A stretch of 7,246 nt of DNA from Spirochaetaceae bacterium (GTDB lineage Bacteria; Spirochaetota; Spirochaetia; DSM-2461). The translations under genes were made by a program, and so were the position numbers. Of this stretch, positions 5,937 through 7,246 are shown piece after piece. Numbering within the stretch: the first letter of the stretch is position 1; each line of letters starts with the position of its first letter. The DNA lies in NCBI GenBank assembly GCA_003246505.1, contig QKAI01000248.1, positions 1-7,246 of the forward strand, written 5' to 3'. The notes under the pieces are model-generated. The model ran no database searches. It had not been told where the DNA came from and was given only the letters and a program-made list of their open reading frames with translations.

Positions 5937-6530
5937 ATGGAACGGCTGAACCGGAAGAAGGCCCTGGACCTTCTGGGACAGGATTTTCCCCTCTACACCC
6001 GCATCGCCGGTTATTTCGTCAAGGACTACGGCGATTACCCCGACCGGATAGGGGAGTATATCTCCCGGGAGGACCGGCAGGCCTACGTGGTGACCCACAG
6101 CCTGAAAAATATCGCCGCCTCCCTGGGGGCGGATGAGCTCTCCCGCCTGGCCCTGGAGCTGGAGAGGATTCTGAAAGGGGAGGATTATTCCCGCGCCGGC
6201 GGTCCCCTGTCCCGGCTGCTGGAGGAATTCCGGCCCGTTCTGGAAGAGGTGCGCCTCCTGAACGGGGAAGGGGAGGGGGAGAGGGAGTCTCCCCCGGCGG
6301 ACGGGGGCCCGGAGGGGAGCTTCGGGGATCTGCTCGACCTCCTGGCGGAGGGCATGGGCTCCTTCTCCCCCGACCGGGCCCGGGAGGCACTGAAAAGCCT
6401 CTCCCGGGCCCGCCGCCTCGTCCCCCGGGAATTCGAAGGGGAAATAGCCCGGGTGGAGGAACTGGCCGGAGAGTTCCGTTATCTGGAAGCGGAGGAGATT
6501 CTTCTGTCCCTCAGGGACAGACTCGGATAG
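5937..6530 (+). CDS. stand-alone Hpt (histidine phosphotransfer) domain protein
   Basis: This 197-residue soluble protein probably relays phosphate between a hybrid histidine kinase and a response regulator. The Hpt signature is THSLKNIAASLGADELSRLA (53-72): His54 is the expected phospho-acceptor, Lys57 is the usual basic neighbour (the common form is HxLKG; here Asn replaces Gly), followed by LELERIL as the next helix. Residues 109-129 are a Gly/Glu/Pro-rich linker. Residues 130-195 form a second helical part ending EFRYLEAEEILLSLRDRL, like the helical tail (FDFxEALxLL pattern) that often follows Hpt domains in multi-domain sensor kinases. So it looks like a detached kinase C-terminus. No receiver or kinase domain is in the window. 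ATG at 5937 comes one base after the aminotransferase stop and has no clear ribosome site, implying coupled re-initiation. Its partner is unknown. Confidence 0.82.
   Translation: MERLNRKKALDLLGQDFPLYTRIAGYFVKDYGDYPDRIGEYISREDRQAYVVTHSLKNIAASLGADELSRLALELERILKGEDYSRAGGPLSRLLEEFRPVLEEVRLLNGEGEGERESPPADGGPEGSFGDLLDLLAEGMGSFSPDRAREALKSLSRARRLVPREFEGEIARVEELAGEFRYLEAEEILLSLRDRLG
6503..6521 (+). repeat. perfect inverted repeat at the 3' end of the Hpt gene
   Basis: TCTGTCCC and GGGACAGA form an eight-base-pair stem with a TCA loop inside the last codons of the Hpt gene. No T tract follows, so it is not a standard terminator. It sits 15 bases before the strong ribosome site of the next gene and could affect RNA stability or processing there, or be chance. 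Confidence 0.45.
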
Positions 6531-6535
6531 ATTCT

Positions 6536-6543
6536 TAAGGAGG
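6536..6543 (+). promoter_or_regulatory. near-perfect ribosome binding site of the small membrane protein
   Basis: TAAGGAGG, a full anti-Shine-Dalgarno match, five bases before ATG 6549. It is the strongest such site in the window and supports the short gene as real and well translated. Confidence 0.85.
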
Positions 6544-6548
6544 AGTCG

Positions 6549-6740
6549 ATGGCGGTGGATGCGAATATCCTGATTGTATTTCTGCTGACCCTGTTCTCCC
6601 TGGTCCTGTGCCTGGGATACGGCGTTTACAACTGGAACCGGGACGGGGAGATCTCCCCGGAAAGGGCCGAGGAAGAGGCGGCCTGGTCCCGGGAGGAGAA
6701 GAAGATCGAAGGGGAACTCTCCGGGGAGGGCGACCTATGA
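6549..6740 (+). CDS. small single-pass membrane protein, probable symporter accessory subunit
   Basis: The product has 63 residues: a short polar start (MAVDAN), one hydrophobic helix at about 7-27 (ILIVFLLTLFSLVLCLGYGV), an NWNRDG turn, and a highly charged tail rich in Glu, Arg and Lys (34-63). It has no signal-peptidase site, so I expect a membrane anchor with the charged tail in the cytoplasm. Its stop overlaps the symporter start as ATGA (6737-6740), which ties translation of the two together. Small one-helix proteins directly upstream of sodium:solute symporters recur in many bacteria and archaea, and some are annotated as symporter small accessory proteins; YhdT before PanF is a comparable though larger case. 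The assignment rests on size, topology and position, not on a catalytic motif. Confidence 0.78.
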   Translation: MAVDANILIVFLLTLFSLVLCLGYGVYNWNRDGEISPERAEEEAAWSREEKKIEGELSGEGDL

Positions 6741-7246
6741 GCCATTTCCTTCTTGTGGTGATCATCCTCATCTACCTGGCCGTTCTGGCCTGGCTGGGCT
6801 ACCGGGGCTACCGGAACACCTCGGACAACGCGGACTATCTCCTAGCGGGGCGGAACACCCACCCCTTCATCATGGCCATGAGCTACGGGGCCACCTTCAT
6901 CTCCACCTCCGCCCTGGTCGGATTCAGCGGGGTGGCCTCACTCTACGGCTTCTCCCTCATGTGGCTCGTCTTCATGAACATCTTCGTGGGCATTTTCATC
7001 GCCTTCACCGTCTTCGGGAAAAGAACCCGGAAGATGGGGCTGGTCCTGGACGCCCACACCTTTCCCGAATTCCTGGCCCGCCGGGTGGGATCCCCCTTCC
7101 TGCAGGGCTTCGCCGGCCTGGTCATCTTCATCTTCATGCCCATCTACACCGCCGCGGTCCTGATAGGGGGCGCCCGGATCCTGGAGGGGCTCATGGGAGT
7201 GGACTACTCCCTTTCGGTCATCATCTTCACGGTCATCGTGGGGGCC
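6737..7246 (+). CDS. sodium:solute symporter (SSS/SLC5 family), N-terminal 170 residues, runs off the right edge
   Basis: The frame from ATG 6737 stays open to the last base of the window. The protein begins with a hydrophobic helix (3-22), then the family hallmark ADYLLAGRN (32-40), then the unwound first core helix with YGATFISTSALVGFSG (50-65), where sodium and substrate contacts lie in this LeuT-fold family. Further helices lie near 73-92, 121-145 and 158-170. THTFPE-type family sequence is seen as DAHTFPEFLARR (105-116). This family takes up sugars, amino acids, organic acids or vitamins with sodium; the substrate cannot be told from this part. The start overlaps the stop of the small membrane protein (ATGA), so the two are coupled. 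Some SSS proteins continue into a histidine kinase (CbrA type); the C-terminus is outside the window, so this is open. Confidence 0.92.
   Translation, partial: MSHFLLVVIILIYLAVLAWLGYRGYRNTSDNADYLLAGRNTHPFIMAMSYGATFISTSALVGFSGVASLYGFSLMWLVFMNIFVGIFIAFTVFGKRTRKMGLVLDAHTFPEFLARRVGSPFLQGFAGLVIFIFMPIYTAAVLIGGARILEGLMGVDYSLSVIIFTVIVGA

Noticed and set aside
4694..5938. A 414-codon minus-strand open frame opposite the aminotransferase.
   Set aside because: Same effect: an aligned shadow of a gene with all its catalytic motifs on the + strand.
6943..7143. A 66-codon minus-strand open frame opposite the symporter.
   Set aside because: Shadow of the symporter coding sequence; Lys/Met-rich with no domain.

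Overview
The window carries eight genes or gene parts of a G+C-rich bacterium (both ends are cut). Strong AAGGAG-type ribosome sites, GTG and TTG starts, and tight gene packing are typical of bacteria. The mix of a c-di-GMP phosphodiesterase domain, a free Hpt phosphotransfer protein, a type II NADH dehydrogenase with a fused membrane domain and a sodium symporter would fit a free-living spirochaete or a Firmicute-like anaerobe or facultative organism. This placement is an inference, not something the sequence proves.

Layout. (1) Bases 1-711, + strand: the C-terminal EAL domain of a c-di-GMP phosphodiesterase, entering from the left. (2) Bases 708-3564, - strand: a two-gene operon, ndh2 (type II NADH:quinone oxidoreductase with a C-terminal DoxX-like membrane domain) followed after 3 nt by a long-chain polyprenyl diphosphate synthase. 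The synthase reading frame breaks near a run of seven C (sense strand); correcting one base restores a family-like C-terminus that ends in a CTAG stop shared with the convergent EAL gene. (3) Bases 3565-3736: a strikingly AT-rich divergent intergenic region with a good sigma-70-type promoter for ndh2. (4) Bases 3737-4681, + strand: a UbiA/MenA-type prenyltransferase, best started at GTG 3737. (5) Bases 4763-7246, + strand: an apparent operon behind a sigma-70-type promoter: class I/II aminotransferase, Hpt-domain protein, a 63-residue single-pass membrane protein, and the N-terminal part of a sodium:solute symporter running off the right edge.

How the genes work together. The synthase would make the polyprenyl tail, the UbiA enzyme would attach it to a naphthoate head group, and Ndh2 would reduce the resulting quinone with NADH. 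This trio (ndh2, dmkA-like, dmkB-like) is the quinone-making and quinone-reducing core of flavin-based extracellular electron transfer loci described in Listeria, although the cell-surface components of that pathway are not in this window. The small membrane protein overlaps the symporter by ATGA and is probably its accessory subunit. Why a phosphorelay Hpt protein sits between an aminotransferase and a symporter is unexplained.

No tRNA, rRNA, CRISPR array, insertion sequence or phage gene was seen. No stretch over 300 bases lacks a gene.
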